This document shows, one piece after another, positions 19,018-28,541 of a DNA stretch of 64,000 nt (positions are counted from its first letter, which is position 1; each line of letters opens with the position of its first letter). The notes beneath the pieces are model-generated. The model searched no databases and was not told where the DNA came from. It saw nothing but the letters and a program-made list of their open reading frames with translations. Source of the stretch: Peribacillus kribbensis DSM 17871 (lineage in GTDB: Bacteria; Bacillota; Bacilli; Bacillales; DSM-1321); contig NZ_AUMQ01000016.1 of the NCBI RefSeq assembly GCF_000430765.1, positions 62,001 through 126,000 of the forward strand, written 5' to 3'. The position numbers were made by a program, and so were the translations under genes.

Positions 19018-19049
19018 ACATAATTTTTATTATAACTGCACTTGTATCC

Positions 19050-20864
19050 TTAAACCTGTTGTCCTTCCAGCAATTGCAAAAAAGGCTCACTAAGCTGGAT
19101 AAGCCGATCAATAGCCTCCACCACTTTATCCTCGAGATGTGAGTTATCAAAGCCTGGTGTTAGTTCTATAAGGTTAAGCTTGTGATCAGGAAATTCCTGC
19201 TCACCTGGTATGCTATAGCGATTTGGATAGATTGCCCATACCTCATAAACCGGACTGAATTGCCCCTTGTATAAACTTTTTACATCTCCGAACAGGTATG
19301 GTGACTGAAGATTGTCTCCGTAGCTGACCAATTGCCTCATGACACCGTTCTGCTGGTTTGAGAAGATCAGGGTTTGATCCCAAATCGCCCTTCTTGGTCG
19401 ATATTTAAAATCAAAAACAATCGTTCCGATAAATATCTCGTCCTTATAAACATCTATTCTTCCGTCAGGGCATGTATGAGTACCGCGTGTGTATAGAGGC
19501 CTTTCCATAGTTGTGAACTTGCTTTGGGTAGGAAGTAAGGCTTCATAGACTAAGTGTACTCGAACATTGTCCTTTCTGAATACGACTTCTGTAGCTGACG
19601 GCAGAGTGGGTACTAACAGCTTATGGCCGTCAAAACGTTCATTGAAGACCCAGCCCTTTTCAGCTGTGTATCCTACCTTCCTGCTTCCCAACGCTTTGAT
19701 GAACTGGAGGTAACCCCAAATTTCATATAGCTTATCGGTCCGTTTCCATTGATATGAATACGACTTATCCATCACAAGCTGGATCTGCTCACTATTTAAT
19801 TCACGGTAAACCTGGTAAAGGGCCCTGTACCGTGGGTCGCTGTTCATTACGTAAGGCGGTACTGTTGAATAGTATGGCCCAACGCTTTCATACCACGGTG
19901 CCGTCTTAATCCACTGAATCGCCCCTCTCATCTTCCTCGCCATTTCACTAAATGACTCCAGTTCAGTCAAAGTCCTATCTTTTTCCCTCTTAGTTCGGAA
20001 TTCACCGAATTGCCCCTCAGTTTTAACCTTGTATTCCATCCGCTCTACAGCATCTATAAAATTTGAAAGAATGTGGGAGAGAGAATTAATAATCTTTTTA
20101 GTAAATCGATTCTCGGGAATGTCATATAACGTGCTACTTATGGGTGTTTTCAGGACATTCTCATTTTCTGGATGGCTAACTCGATGCCTGATTGTTCTCT
20201 CATCGATTTGTCTTGATTTTTCTTTGGGAACAAGCACATAATTCTTGGTGATCTTATAGTTCACGTTTCTGTATAAATCACTTAGGGCAGACATAACAGA
20301 TGGAAATCGATTCTTTATAACAATGAATTGGCCCAGCAGCCCCTGAGAAATACCTTCGTAGCCTGTGTGCATTCCCGTTTTCTTCAGAATAACATCACGT
20401 GCTAGCCCTCTAAGCTCTTTTTCAACTTCATTCCTCATTACTTCCCACTGTGCTTCTTCCAGTTGCTTCGGAATTACCTTTATCCAGCTGTAATACCGCT
20501 CCCCCTCATGATGAACAACAAGACGGTAGTACCCCGGTATTAACGGATAATAATTATTGCCATTTGCAAAGAGAGTGACAGGCTGTTCTGATGGCGGTAG
20601 AAATACATCACCTTCCAGTGGATCCACCTCAAGCAATCTCTCCGATAATGTATCCAATCCATCCATATAAAATCTGGAGTCTATATTATTCGAACGAAAA
20701 GTGACCGATAGGTCGATATTTTCCTTTATTTCGACAAAGCTCTCTTCCCGTTTTACATAGAAATCCGTTTCCGAGTTGAAATAATCGTTTATGGGAAACT
20801 CAAGGTAAGCCTCCCCACGCTTTTGAGTAAAAACTACTTCAAAGCCTTTAGAGGGTATAGCCAT
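19050..20864 (-). CDS. DUF2357/McrC-like PD-(D/E)XK nuclease
   Basis: A 604-residue protein, last gene of an McrBC-like cassette. The central part matches DUF2357 proteins (IKNRFPSVMSALSDLYRNVNYKITKNY). The C-terminal region holds a PD-(D/E)XK nuclease core: CPDGRID with Pro466-Asp467, then IVFDFKYR with Asp485 and Lys487, giving the D...DxK pattern. DUF2357 proteins pair with McrB-type AAA+ motors and are thought to cut modified or foreign DNA. The start overlaps the upstream ATPase gene by 17 bases, which is strong evidence for coupling. The N-terminal 130 residues are beta-rich and may be a sensor or contact domain. Which DNA feature is recognised cannot be seen. Confidence 0.82.
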   Translation of the reverse strand: MAIPSKGFEVVFTQKRGEAYLEFPINDYFNSETDFYVKREESFVEIKENIDLSVTFRSNNIDSRFYMDGLDTLSERLLEVDPLEGDVFLPPSEQPVTLFANGNNYYPLIPGYYRLVVHHEGERYYSWIKVIPKQLEEAQWEVMRNEVEKELRGLARDVILKKTGMHTGYEGISQGLLGQFIVIKNRFPSVMSALSDLYRNVNYKITKNYVLVPKEKSRQIDERTIRHRVSHPENENVLKTPISSTLYDIPENRFTKKIINSLSHILSNFIDAVERMEYKVKTEGQFGEFRTKREKDRTLTELESFSEMARKMRGAIQWIKTAPWYESVGPYYSTVPPYVMNSDPRYRALYQVYRELNSEQIQLVMDKSYSYQWKRTDKLYEIWGYLQFIKALGSRKVGYTAEKGWVFNERFDGHKLLVPTLPSATEVVFRKDNVRVHLVYEALLPTQSKFTTMERPLYTRGTHTCPDGRIDVYKDEIFIGTIVFDFKYRPRRAIWDQTLIFSNQQNGVMRQLVSYGDNLQSPYLFGDVKSLYKGQFSPVYEVWAIYPNRYSIPGEQEFPDHKLNLIELTPGFDNSHLEDKVVEAIDRLIQLSEPFLQLLEGQQV

Positions 20865-22899
20865 TAATCTTCAACTCTTTCGCCTTATGAATTATCATAT
20901 TTCTTGTATTATAAAACTCGGATACTTCATGAAACTTATCAAGTATATCTGCCAAGCTGCTGTCTATGACTGTGCCGTTAATGGAATCATAAGTACCTAG
21001 AAACTTCTTGAGCTGTTCTTCTGGTCCCCTTACCTTGGTCATAATTCTTTGTACTATTTGCAAATCAACTGCATCCTGTCTCGATAAAATCTCACTATTA
21101 GGAAGGTTCTTTAGATACATATCAATCTGGCGAACAATCCTTGGCCCTGCACCGATGTTTTTATTTACGCTCTGCAGCTCTTGATGGATTTCCCAAAGCA
21201 GCTCAAGTTCATTATTACTAAGTTGAATTTCACGGTCATTATTCCGGAAGCTTTCATACATTTCAAATGTAATCGACTCTTTTTCTTTCTTTAGCGGCCA
21301 TCGCTTTTCCTCAGCTGCATTTTTCATCTCTTCCGATAGCAGCCTTAGATTTTTGAATGGTAGTACATTAAGTGAAATGACATTTGCGCGATCAAGGACC
21401 TTGTCAGAAAAATGATAGGTCGATTCATCAAGATTTACAGTTCCAACAAAAATTACGTTTTCCCCAATAGGAATAATAGGCGGATATTGTGCCGAATTAT
21501 ATAATCTATTTTCCAAGTCTTCATTGTAAAGCCTCAATACACGGCGAGGGCCAGATTCATTTTCAAGTACAGACAGGAACTGAGAGAAGTAATGCTCTAC
21601 ACGCGCCAAATTCATCTCATCAAAGCAGATAATATGGAGTTTCTTTTTATTTTCTTTCGCGCTCATCAATGTATTGATGAGTCCTGAATCTCCTGGGCGG
21701 TAAACCATGTGAAGTGTATCCGCATAGCCAATGAGATCTGCATCGTCCGTCCAGGCTGGCCTTACAGGGATAAAGGTCATTTGATGGCTGTCAAATAGCC
21801 CCAGAGCCTTGGCGTAGGCTTGTACAAGCTTGGATTTTCCTGTACCGCTCATGCCGGCAAGAATTACAAGGTTGGAGGATTTCATAGCTGTATGAAAATT
21901 ATATAAATCAGCCTGATCGTATAATAATCCTTGTTCACGAGTGATATGTGTGAACTCATCCATTAATCTCTCTTCTGATATTTCAACCTCGGTAAGCGGC
22001 ATAGGTTCGGTTTTTCGTTCCTGTTCCTGCGTTTGCTGCTGTGGGATAGCTTCTTTAACCGTATCCTTACTTTTTGGAGGCTCGACGGCTATGGCAGCGG
22101 CCACTTCTTGAGAAGCTATGTGAGCTTCGTCCGGCTTGATTTCTGGAACGTCCTCATCCAAATCTTCTCCCACAGCAACCAATTCAGAGATGGCAGAAAG
22201 GATATCAAATGTTATAAACATGATGCTTTCTCCATAATCATAACAGTCATCAATCCATTCATCCTTAAAGGCAATAGATTTTAAGGGTTCATGTACTGAA
22301 AGAGCAAAGCCGCCGTGTGCGTAGTGGTGACCACTGAACTCTCCAAACACTCTATATTCCTCATTATTGTTTTTCCACAGAATATATTTAGGAGTATCAT
22401 TTGGTTCATTGGAAATATTGTCAACACGCCCAATGTATTTTCGATTTTGCAGCCGATACACAAACTCTGAATAAGAGCTTCCATGTTCATCCTCACTAAA
22501 TATCGGAAGAGGAATCAGAGATACATCATCCTGGAAGCTTTCGGCTTTTGGAATTAATCTGATTTCTCGGCCCACAAACACTTCTGTATGATCGAAAAGA
22601 ACCTTCCGTATTGGTTTAAAAACTACAAGATTATCCTGCAGAAAATCCTGCAGCGCGCGAATCCTAAAGTGCTGCAGGTCATTATAATTGTCTTCAAATC
22701 CCCATCTTTCGAGATCGGTCGCATAACAGGTTACTAGCTTAACATTTGGAAAGCTTTCCGGTTCCTCCGAAATGATTTTTACAAAAAACTGAATAACATT
22801 TTGGCTGTTGATATAAATTGCCTGTTTATCTATCGTATTTAGGACATAATCCTCATCAGCCAGGATACCTACTAAATCACTGTTCCAAGATTTATTCAA
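20848..22899 (-). CDS. McrB-type AAA+ ATPase/GTPase
   Basis: A 683-residue protein. Residues 1-260 are an unrecognised N-terminal region that may act as the target-recognition part. A Gln/Glu-rich linker follows (about 275-305). The AAA+ motor spans about 320-600: Walker A GMSGTGKS at 349-356, Walker B IICFDEMNLARVEHYF with Asp428-Glu429, and the sensor-like TVNLDEST...SDKVLDRA typical of the McrB clade. McrB relatives form hexameric rings that translocate DNA or remodel the target and activate an McrC-like nuclease. It is 6 bp after the coiled-coil gene and overlaps the DUF2357 nuclease gene. Whether it uses GTP, as McrB does, or ATP cannot be told from sequence. Confidence 0.83.
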   Translation of the reverse strand: MNKSWNSDLVGILADEDYVLNTIDKQAIYINSQNVIQFFVKIISEEPESFPNVKLVTCYATDLERWGFEDNYNDLQHFRIRALQDFLQDNLVVFKPIRKVLFDHTEVFVGREIRLIPKAESFQDDVSLIPLPIFSEDEHGSSYSEFVYRLQNRKYIGRVDNISNEPNDTPKYILWKNNNEEYRVFGEFSGHHYAHGGFALSVHEPLKSIAFKDEWIDDCYDYGESIMFITFDILSAISELVAVGEDLDEDVPEIKPDEAHIASQEVAAAIAVEPPKSKDTVKEAIPQQQTQEQERKTEPMPLTEVEISEERLMDEFTHITREQGLLYDQADLYNFHTAMKSSNLVILAGMSGTGKSKLVQAYAKALGLFDSHQMTFIPVRPAWTDDADLIGYADTLHMVYRPGDSGLINTLMSAKENKKKLHIICFDEMNLARVEHYFSQFLSVLENESGPRRVLRLYNEDLENRLYNSAQYPPIIPIGENVIFVGTVNLDESTYHFSDKVLDRANVISLNVLPFKNLRLLSEEMKNAAEEKRWPLKKEKESITFEMYESFRNNDREIQLSNNELELLWEIHQELQSVNKNIGAGPRIVRQIDMYLKNLPNSEILSRQDAVDLQIVQRIMTKVRGPEEQLKKFLGTYDSINGTVIDSSLADILDKFHEVSEFYNTRNMIIHKAKELKINGYTL

Positions 22900-22905
22900 G
22901 TCAAT

Positions 22906-24081
22906 CTACCCCTTTTTCATATGATTCTCTAAGTCTATAAATGTAGTAAATTCCTGTATTTCTCTGTCCTTTAGCATCGTCTTGATGCGCTTTTGCACTC
23001 CCCGTGGAGTCTTATAGGTCAGCAGCCAGATTCTATCGGCTGAATCAAACAGTTCATGGGTCTTTTCTTCGTCCAATTCTGAGGCTTCAATAATATGGAG
23101 ACTGAATCTTTTATAACGCTGCACCCTTGAGTTTTTTGGATCTCCGATTACAGCTACCTGAATCCGTTTTCCCTGGGACTCAAAGGTTGATTTTGTCTGA
23201 TCTGTGACTGTTTCAGTTGCGACGACTGGTTCATGGCTGTTTTGAGGCGGCTGAACTTCTTTACTGTGGTCTGTTTTGAGTTTTAAAATGAGTGCATTTA
23301 ATCTCGAGATCTCATCATCCTTTTTCTTCATAGCATCCTGCTGCTGTTCCAGCTTTTTTATAGCGGCATCCTTTTCACCAAGTGCTGCTCTAGCATCACT
23401 TTTTGTCTTCCCATTTTCACTGCTGAGGGTTTGAATGTCTTTTGTCATCTTCTTCTTTTCTTCCTTCCATTGCTTCTTCTCTGCATCATAAGAGGCTTGT
23501 ATGGAAGCAAGCTGTGCCTTCAGGTTTTCATTTTTCTGCTCCGACTTTTTCAATTTTTTTTCAGCTGAATTTATTTTCTCATGAGCTTGTTTCAGCTCTT
23601 GTTCCGTATCCACAGCCTTGCTTTCAACATCCATTACTTCACTGTCATTTTCTTCATTTAACGTTCCCTCTGCCTGCCTTTCCAGTTCTTCAAGCCTGTA
23701 TTCCTCCTTTAGAGAGGTATAGATGTACAGCGCTGTTTTAACATCATCTTCATCCGGGCTGGATAATAAGGCACTCAACAGAATAGAAGGAACAATTACT
23801 GTCCCTATCGTCGGCATGAGCTCCACCTGCTTCTGTCCTCTATACTTAAGAGCTTCTTCATTTTTCTCTGTAACAGTATTGAAAAAATCCTTTAAATCGC
23901 CTATTTTTTTAGGCGAAAGCGCTTCTTGTATCAATTTTGGACGGAGCACAGTAAAATTCTTCTGCATCGGATTGATCTGTCGAAAACCCGGGATCTTTAT
24001 TCCAAGTGTCTTCCCGATATTTGCTAATCCTTTATCCGAAAAATTCTCTAGAATCCACTTCCACAAATCCTTTTCATTCAT
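22906..24081 (-). CDS. Coiled-coil partner of the McrBC-like cassette
   Basis: A 391-residue protein opening the cassette, with AAAGGAGG seven bases before its ATG. Residues 1-120 are helical. Residues 150-265 form a long continuous coiled coil (heptads through AHEKINSAEKKLKKSEQKNE). The last 80 residues form an alpha/beta domain (IQVAVIGDPKNSRVQRYKRF, then DSADRIWLLTYKTP) that looks like a small Rossmann-type fold without a clear P-loop. Coiled-coil proteins beside McrB/McrC-type genes occur in the CoCoNuT type IV systems, but the specific nuclease layout described there is not seen here. It may control ring assembly or sense the target. Confidence 0.7.
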   Translation of the reverse strand: MNEKDLWKWILENFSDKGLANIGKTLGIKIPGFRQINPMQKNFTVLRPKLIQEALSPKKIGDLKDFFNTVTEKNEEALKYRGQKQVELMPTIGTVIVPSILLSALLSSPDEDDVKTALYIYTSLKEEYRLEELERQAEGTLNEENDSEVMDVESKAVDTEQELKQAHEKINSAEKKLKKSEQKNENLKAQLASIQASYDAEKKQWKEEKKKMTKDIQTLSSENGKTKSDARAALGEKDAAIKKLEQQQDAMKKKDDEISRLNALILKLKTDHSKEVQPPQNSHEPVVATETVTDQTKSTFESQGKRIQVAVIGDPKNSRVQRYKRFSLHIIEASELDEEKTHELFDSADRIWLLTYKTPRGVQKRIKTMLKDREIQEFTTFIDLENHMKKG

Positions 24082-24288
24082 AGTATAGCCTCCTTTATGA
24101 TTAAATCTCTTGTTTTCCTCTATTTCTCTATTCGCTGGATGTTCGTTTCATTTCTACAATAAATTCCCCCCTAAAAAATACCCCATTTGACATCTTTTTT
24201 ATTTTAATGGATTTTTCTGGGGAAATATATATTTTGTTAAAAAAATTTTATATTTTCCAAGCTTTTATCTTCCCCATTCATTTATCAC

Positions 24289-24316
24289 AAAAAAACCCCA
24301 TTCATAGTAAATGGAG
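24289..24316 (-). terminator. Rho-independent terminator for the 24.4-27.3 kb operon
   Basis: On the minus strand a 7-bp stem (CTCCATT with AATGGGG, one G-T pair) is followed by seven T. It lies about 110 bases beyond the stop of the last gene of the upstream operon and 210 bases before the McrBC-like cassette, separating the two transcription units. Confidence 0.7.
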
Positions 24317-24427
24317 TTATACTAATATAATTATTTCTCGTTCCTCTACATTTTTATTAAGAAGCAAATAGAAATTTGATTGGTTTTCTACAATTTCTTT
24401 CTGTTCTTATAACAGAAAAATTTTTAT

Positions 24428-24712
24428 TCAGTCATTAAAAATATTAATGACATAATTCCAGTAAATCTCCAATCCAGTATTCTTATAATACTCCTTTACA
24501 ACCCCTTTTTTCTTAAGCAGTTCAATAAGGGTATGAAACTGATTTTTCATTCTGCTTTTGGCCAGGAGACTTTTTACTCCATAGCGTTTACAATAATTAG
24601 CAAGGGATTCCTGGTCTTTGTAATACTCATTTACAAACATTTCCTTCAGCTGATCCTTTATTACATAACCGGCTTCGTTACTGTCCTCTAATATTAGAGT
24701 AATCAAAAACAT
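24428..24712 (-). CDS. Small helical protein, unknown
   Basis: A 94-residue frame at the end of a four-gene operon. It is helical and basic in the middle (LANYCKRYGVKSLLAKSRMKNQF) with an aromatic C-terminus (LEIYWNYVINIF). I do not recognise a family. The ribosome binding site is weak, but the gene follows the previous stop by 33 bp, runs the same way and is followed by a hairpin and a terminator. An inverted repeat (TTCTGTT/AACAGAA) lies just past the stop. It could be a small regulator or an antitoxin-like partner; nothing in the sequence decides this. Confidence 0.5.
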   Translation of the reverse strand: MFLITLILEDSNEAGYVIKDQLKEMFVNEYYKDQESLANYCKRYGVKSLLAKSRMKNQFHTLIELLKKKGVVKEYYKNTGLEIYWNYVINIFND

Positions 24713-24745
24713 GATTTCTTTTACTGATTTTTTTTCTTTTGCAAT

Positions 24746-25864
24746 TTATTCTGATAAGCTTTTTAATCTACTTTGATTGATTGTAAAAATTGTGTATGAC
24801 TGTTCTCCAGTGAAGTCCTGTTTAGTCTGAAAAGGAATTTCACTTGCAGAAAGGGATTTGCTCTTGATAAGAAAGTCAAACCAATCTTTGTATTCCTTGT
24901 GTGTCTTCTCATCCGAGTAATCATTATTCTTCGTCACAGTAACTTCAACAGGTTTTTGGTCTATCGTATTAGTTGCTCTTTCCTTTTCGATAATATCGTT
25001 ACTTCTTGGACTAAATTCATTCTTAAGGGAAAGTAAGTCTTCTTCAAAATCTTCTGACATTAGAAGATTTTTTCGAATGTCTTCCATTTCCTTTTGAAAT
25101 TCCTTCTGGTCTGACATTAACTCTTTCCTGTCCCAAATATTATTTAGAGAGTTTTTATACTTTTTTATAGATTGTTTTATTAACATTTCTAAATGGAAAA
25201 ATACTTTTTGGGCAGAATCTTCACTCAGTTTCATACTATCTGTCAGTTGTTCAGCACGGAATCTGTCAACAGTATTAATTTTCCCATACCATTTCTCAAG
25301 AAATTCCGGCAGTCGGCTTCTCTCTCCTCCAAAAAAAGAATCGTATATTTCTTGTATTTCTTTGATTCTACCTTCCCAAAAATGGGACATTACTTGTTTA
25401 AAAATATTTTCATCGGGGCTCTTAAAAAACAGGGGATTTTTACAAAAGTAACCTGATAGCACTGTTAGAGGAAATAAAATAATGCTTTCATTTTCACTTG
25501 ATCTGCCTGACTTTAATATCCCTGCGGTGATATTCTCCTTAGTTTCATCTGCCATACCCGTAAGATACCATCCCAACGGCGATATTTCATATTCGAATAA
25601 AACTGTAAGGCCGGATAATGCCTTAACATTCCATCCAGATCCATATAGTTTAATACTCCAGTCCTCTTTTGACGGCCGTACCATTAATACATCACTTCCA
25701 TTTTTTTTGTAAGTGATGTGATATGAAGCTATAGTCATTGTTTCCACAGCCTCATCTATTATATCTTCATGATAGATGGCATTTTCAAGAGCAGTGATTC
25801 CATCTATTACATTCTGATCCGGTTCTATTGATTGAGCTATTTTTGATTCGTAAAAATGTTTCAT
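24746..25864 (-). CDS. Unknown protein of 372 residues
   Basis: Not recognised. The first 160 residues look alpha/beta, with several aromatic and Gly-rich strands (WSIKLYGSGWNVKALSGLTVLFEYEI is the longest). Residues 160-290 are helical with a predicted coiled coil near 240-275. The Glu/Lys-rich section at 290-325 is probably a flexible linker, and the C-terminus (TGEQSYTIFTINQSRLK) forms a final strand-helix element. AGGTGA lies four bases before the ATG. It is the third gene of an operon with 23-33 bp gaps. The mixed globular and coiled-coil build would fit a structural or adaptor subunit, which is only a guess. Confidence 0.6.
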   Translation of the reverse strand: MKHFYESKIAQSIEPDQNVIDGITALENAIYHEDIIDEAVETMTIASYHITYKKNGSDVLMVRPSKEDWSIKLYGSGWNVKALSGLTVLFEYEISPLGWYLTGMADETKENITAGILKSGRSSENESIILFPLTVLSGYFCKNPLFFKSPDENIFKQVMSHFWEGRIKEIQEIYDSFFGGERSRLPEFLEKWYGKINTVDRFRAEQLTDSMKLSEDSAQKVFFHLEMLIKQSIKKYKNSLNNIWDRKELMSDQKEFQKEMEDIRKNLLMSEDFEEDLLSLKNEFSPRSNDIIEKERATNTIDQKPVEVTVTKNNDYSDEKTHKEYKDWFDFLIKSKSLSASEIPFQTKQDFTGEQSYTIFTINQSRLKSLSE

Positions 25865-25887
25865 TTGGTCACCTGTAGCCTGTCAAT

Positions 25888-26130
25888 TTATTTAAGAAGT
25901 TCCGTTAGATCCTCTATCAAATCATGTATGTGATCTCTGTGCTCCATAATACCGATCATCTTTGCTGACCTTTTTGAAGGTTCTAAATTGCGATTTGACA
26001 TTATAGCCAGAATTTTTTTTTCATCATTTTTATAAATTTCCAATAACCGCGCCTGGACAGTTTGAACCTCTAGCATGTGTTTATTAACTATTGTTCTATA
26101 TCTATAAAGTAATGATTCCATATCACTCAT
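25888..26130 (-). CDS. Small helical protein, start overlapping upstream gene
   Basis: An 80-residue protein when started at the ATG at 26130. That ATG sits within ATGAGTGA, so it overlaps the end of the upstream gene by 8 bases, a classic coupling arrangement. An upstream in-frame start at 26190 would overlap far more and is unlikely. The protein is a helical hairpin rich in Leu, Arg and Glu (LLYRYRTIVNKHMLEVQTVQARLLEIY, cut here to its first helix). No known family is recognised. It probably forms a complex with the 402-residue product it is coupled to. Confidence 0.55.
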   Translation of the reverse strand: MSDMESLLYRYRTIVNKHMLEVQTVQARLLEIYKNDEKKILAIMSNRNLEPSKRSAKMIGIMEHRDHIHDLIEDLTELLK

Positions 26131-27331
26131 TATTTTCTGATTCGCCCCATTTCCGTAGAAGATTTTCAAACTTGGAAAGATAATCAGCAATCTTGTCTGC
26201 CTCTTGATATCCTCTTAACAATGCATTCATATCTCCTGCAAGAAATGCTTCTTTTACTGCTCTTTCTATCTCATGCTGAAACTGAGTGTAAGGTACCGCA
26301 CTTTGGTCTAACATACGTAAGATATCAACTGTGGACAGTTCTCGCTCAGAGCCTTCCTCAATTTCTTTCACTTTCTCAACATGCTCTTTTGTTGTACCGT
26401 CTGAAGTAACAACTTTATGATCAAATGTAATTCTACTTTCCCATTCGTATATAAGCTCATTTTCTGTGGAGTTTCCTGATGCATCCACATAATATCGGGC
26501 TATTTTATCAACTCTTACCGTCCATTTGTCTTGTGTGATATCAAAAACAAAACAGTCGTTCATCTTTAATAAACTCTTTAAATCATTCATGGTCACTATT
26601 TTATAATCAAGAATATAGTTATATATTTCGATTAGAGTTAATCCCTCAGGATAAATAGAAAGTAATTTATACAGAATCGTATAATCGGAATATTGATTTC
26701 TCTGCGAAAGCTGTTCTTTAATAGATTTAAAATCATAATCTGAAGCTGCAAGACCTATATTTTCACCCGGAACTACCTTGAGAGTGTTAATACCATTATT
26801 ATAATTAAAAAGAATCTTCTGACCGGGAATTACACTTGCCTCTGATAGAAAATCCATTACCCCATTACCGTAGACTATATCCTCACCATTTACAGTTGAA
26901 CAAATAAACTCATATTTACATCCATCAAATACAACCTCAATAATATTAGGACTCGTAAGGCCGTCAATTCCTAAAATAGACAATTTAACTTTCATTAATC
27001 CATTCACACGTTCGGTGTAAGAAATTGAATGTACTTTTTCGGTAGCTTGTATATCCGACTGATCTATTTCTTTGACTTTTGGTTCGGAGGTAAGATGGGC
27101 TTTCTTATAGAACCATCTCCCCTGATTATCCCTGCCTATATCCTTGTTGGCTCGTAAAAATGTTTCCACTGCCCTGCAATATAAAGGAAAATCGTATTCC
27201 AGCTTTTGCGTTCCGGTAACCCTAATAATTAAATCTTCTACAGAAATTGGTGAACCACTAAGCCTAAGACAATTGAAAATGTCAGTACTATTACGGGCTA
27301 CCCAGTAGTCAAAAAACCTGTTAGATTTCAT
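26123..27331 (-). CDS. Unknown protein with winged-helix-like N-terminus
   Basis: A 402-residue protein, first gene of its operon; AAGAGGGGG lies upstream of the ATG at 27331. The first 75 residues (SVEDLIIRVTG, FPLYCRAVETFLRANKDI, GRWFYKK) resemble a winged-helix or HARE-HTH type module, in which a Trp/Phe-ended wing follows three helices. A second such module may lie at about 215-275 (YPEGLTLIEIYNYILDYK, then WTVRVDKIARYYVD). The C-terminal 90 residues are helical. Tandem winged helices suggest DNA binding or a protein-contact scaffold. No enzymatic motif is visible. The link to the McrBC-like cassette downstream is by neighbourhood only. Confidence 0.6.
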   Translation of the reverse strand: MKSNRFFDYWVARNSTDIFNCLRLSGSPISVEDLIIRVTGTQKLEYDFPLYCRAVETFLRANKDIGRDNQGRWFYKKAHLTSEPKVKEIDQSDIQATEKVHSISYTERVNGLMKVKLSILGIDGLTSPNIIEVVFDGCKYEFICSTVNGEDIVYGNGVMDFLSEASVIPGQKILFNYNNGINTLKVVPGENIGLAASDYDFKSIKEQLSQRNQYSDYTILYKLLSIYPEGLTLIEIYNYILDYKIVTMNDLKSLLKMNDCFVFDITQDKWTVRVDKIARYYVDASGNSTENELIYEWESRITFDHKVVTSDGTTKEHVEKVKEIEEGSERELSTVDILRMLDQSAVPYTQFQHEIERAVKEAFLAGDMNALLRGYQEADKIADYLSKFENLLRKWGESENNE

Positions 27332-27586
27332 GGCTGCCCCCTCTTAATATAATTGTGATACATAGTAAGTATTAATCTAATATCAATAATAGCTTCAGAT
27401 TGATTCTCCCTTTCAAATATTGTGAAATTTATACAGAGACCACGAAGTGAAGAGCATGAGCTTATTAAAATTAAATTCTTTAAATGCCCTTTCTATCACT
27501 TTAGAATTTCTCTTTAAAAAGTAAAGTCTTTTGCAGTTAGAATTCAGTATTTAGTCGAATCCTATGCCCAAAGCGGAATCATTATT

Positions 27587-28507
27587 TTAACATTTGAGCT
27601 TCTGTGGAAATTCATTTACATTAATAACGTCCCCATTTAAACCCCTTAGTTCTAATTTATAAATTAGCCCACTAATATGATTTGGCAAATGACCGTTTTT
27701 AAAGCTTTCAGGTACAATTTTCGGGAAATTTTCATCAATTTCATATTTCATTACTTCAAGCAGGCGATATGATTTTTTACGAACTTCACTATCCTTTGGA
27801 TATTTCAGTTTTTCAAGAACAAGTTCGATTTTCGATTCTTCAACACCAAGATCTATAAGTGCTAGGACCATATCTTGAATAGAAACACCATTAATAGAGG
27901 GCTCAAAACGATAAAATAATAGGTAGTTTGCTTTTAATTGATATTGGCTATTGATGGTAATTTCAGATCCATAACGTGCTACTGTTGATTTCACCTCATA
28001 GCTCCCATTGGTACAATTGAAATCAACGGAACCGTCAAATGGCCCTACCCAAGAAACATCTTTTTCTTGTTTCAACAAATAAAAATAACTCAACATTTCT
28101 GCCAGTACACTATAGGCTGCTTTTTCAACATTAGCATTCCCCATTAGTTCTTTCATTGTGAGCCACCAGGATATTGGATTATCCTGGATCTCTTCATATG
28201 ACTCAGCATCAAGTACCTTTTCTAAAAAGCCTGCACAAATTATAGCAAAGTCATCGTATAATGTTTGGTGGTCAGAAACCAGCATTAATAGGTGCCGTTC
28301 TTCACCACCAAGTACATATTCTTTCGTATAATAGGAGATACTTGCAAACTGCTCATTTACATGTTTATCAGTTGGTATTTCAATGGCAACACCTTGCATA
28401 CTATTTATTTTAACAATCCAATAATACGGCTCTTTTAATGTAATTGAATGTTTTGCAGACGTGCGAAAATACGCGAAACCATTTCTAATTTTTTGTATTG
28501 TTTCCAT
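27587..28507 (-). CDS. DUF4420 PD-(D/E)XK nuclease-like protein (cassette A)
   Basis: A 306-residue PD-(D/E)XK motif protein and last gene of cassette A. The catalytic core is visible: Glu137 in the helix LAEMLSYFYLL, then WVGPFDGSVDF with Asp162, and SYEVKST with Glu171 and Lys173, giving E...D...ExK. These proteins recur in the Z1/GHKL restriction cassettes and are the likely DNA-cutting subunit. A homologue with the same motif order is at 52366-53268 in cassette B, though the two are distant in sequence. The gap from the previous gene is 34 bp. No methyltransferase lies in this cassette. About 255 bases without a gene follow it. Confidence 0.82.
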   Translation of the reverse strand: METIQKIRNGFAYFRTSAKHSITLKEPYYWIVKINSMQGVAIEIPTDKHVNEQFASISYYTKEYVLGGEERHLLMLVSDHQTLYDDFAIICAGFLEKVLDAESYEEIQDNPISWWLTMKELMGNANVEKAAYSVLAEMLSYFYLLKQEKDVSWVGPFDGSVDFNCTNGSYEVKSTVARYGSEITINSQYQLKANYLLFYRFEPSINGVSIQDMVLALIDLGVEESKIELVLEKLKYPKDSEVRKKSYRLLEVMKYEIDENFPKIVPESFKNGHLPNHISGLIYKLELRGLNGDVINVNEFPQKLKC

Positions 28508-28541
28508 GTAACAAACTCTCTTCTCTCCAATTTGTTATTGC

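Noticed and set aside
23442-24088. Plus-strand frames opposite the coiled-coil gene
   Set aside because: They are antisense to a well-supported gene and lack signals of their own.
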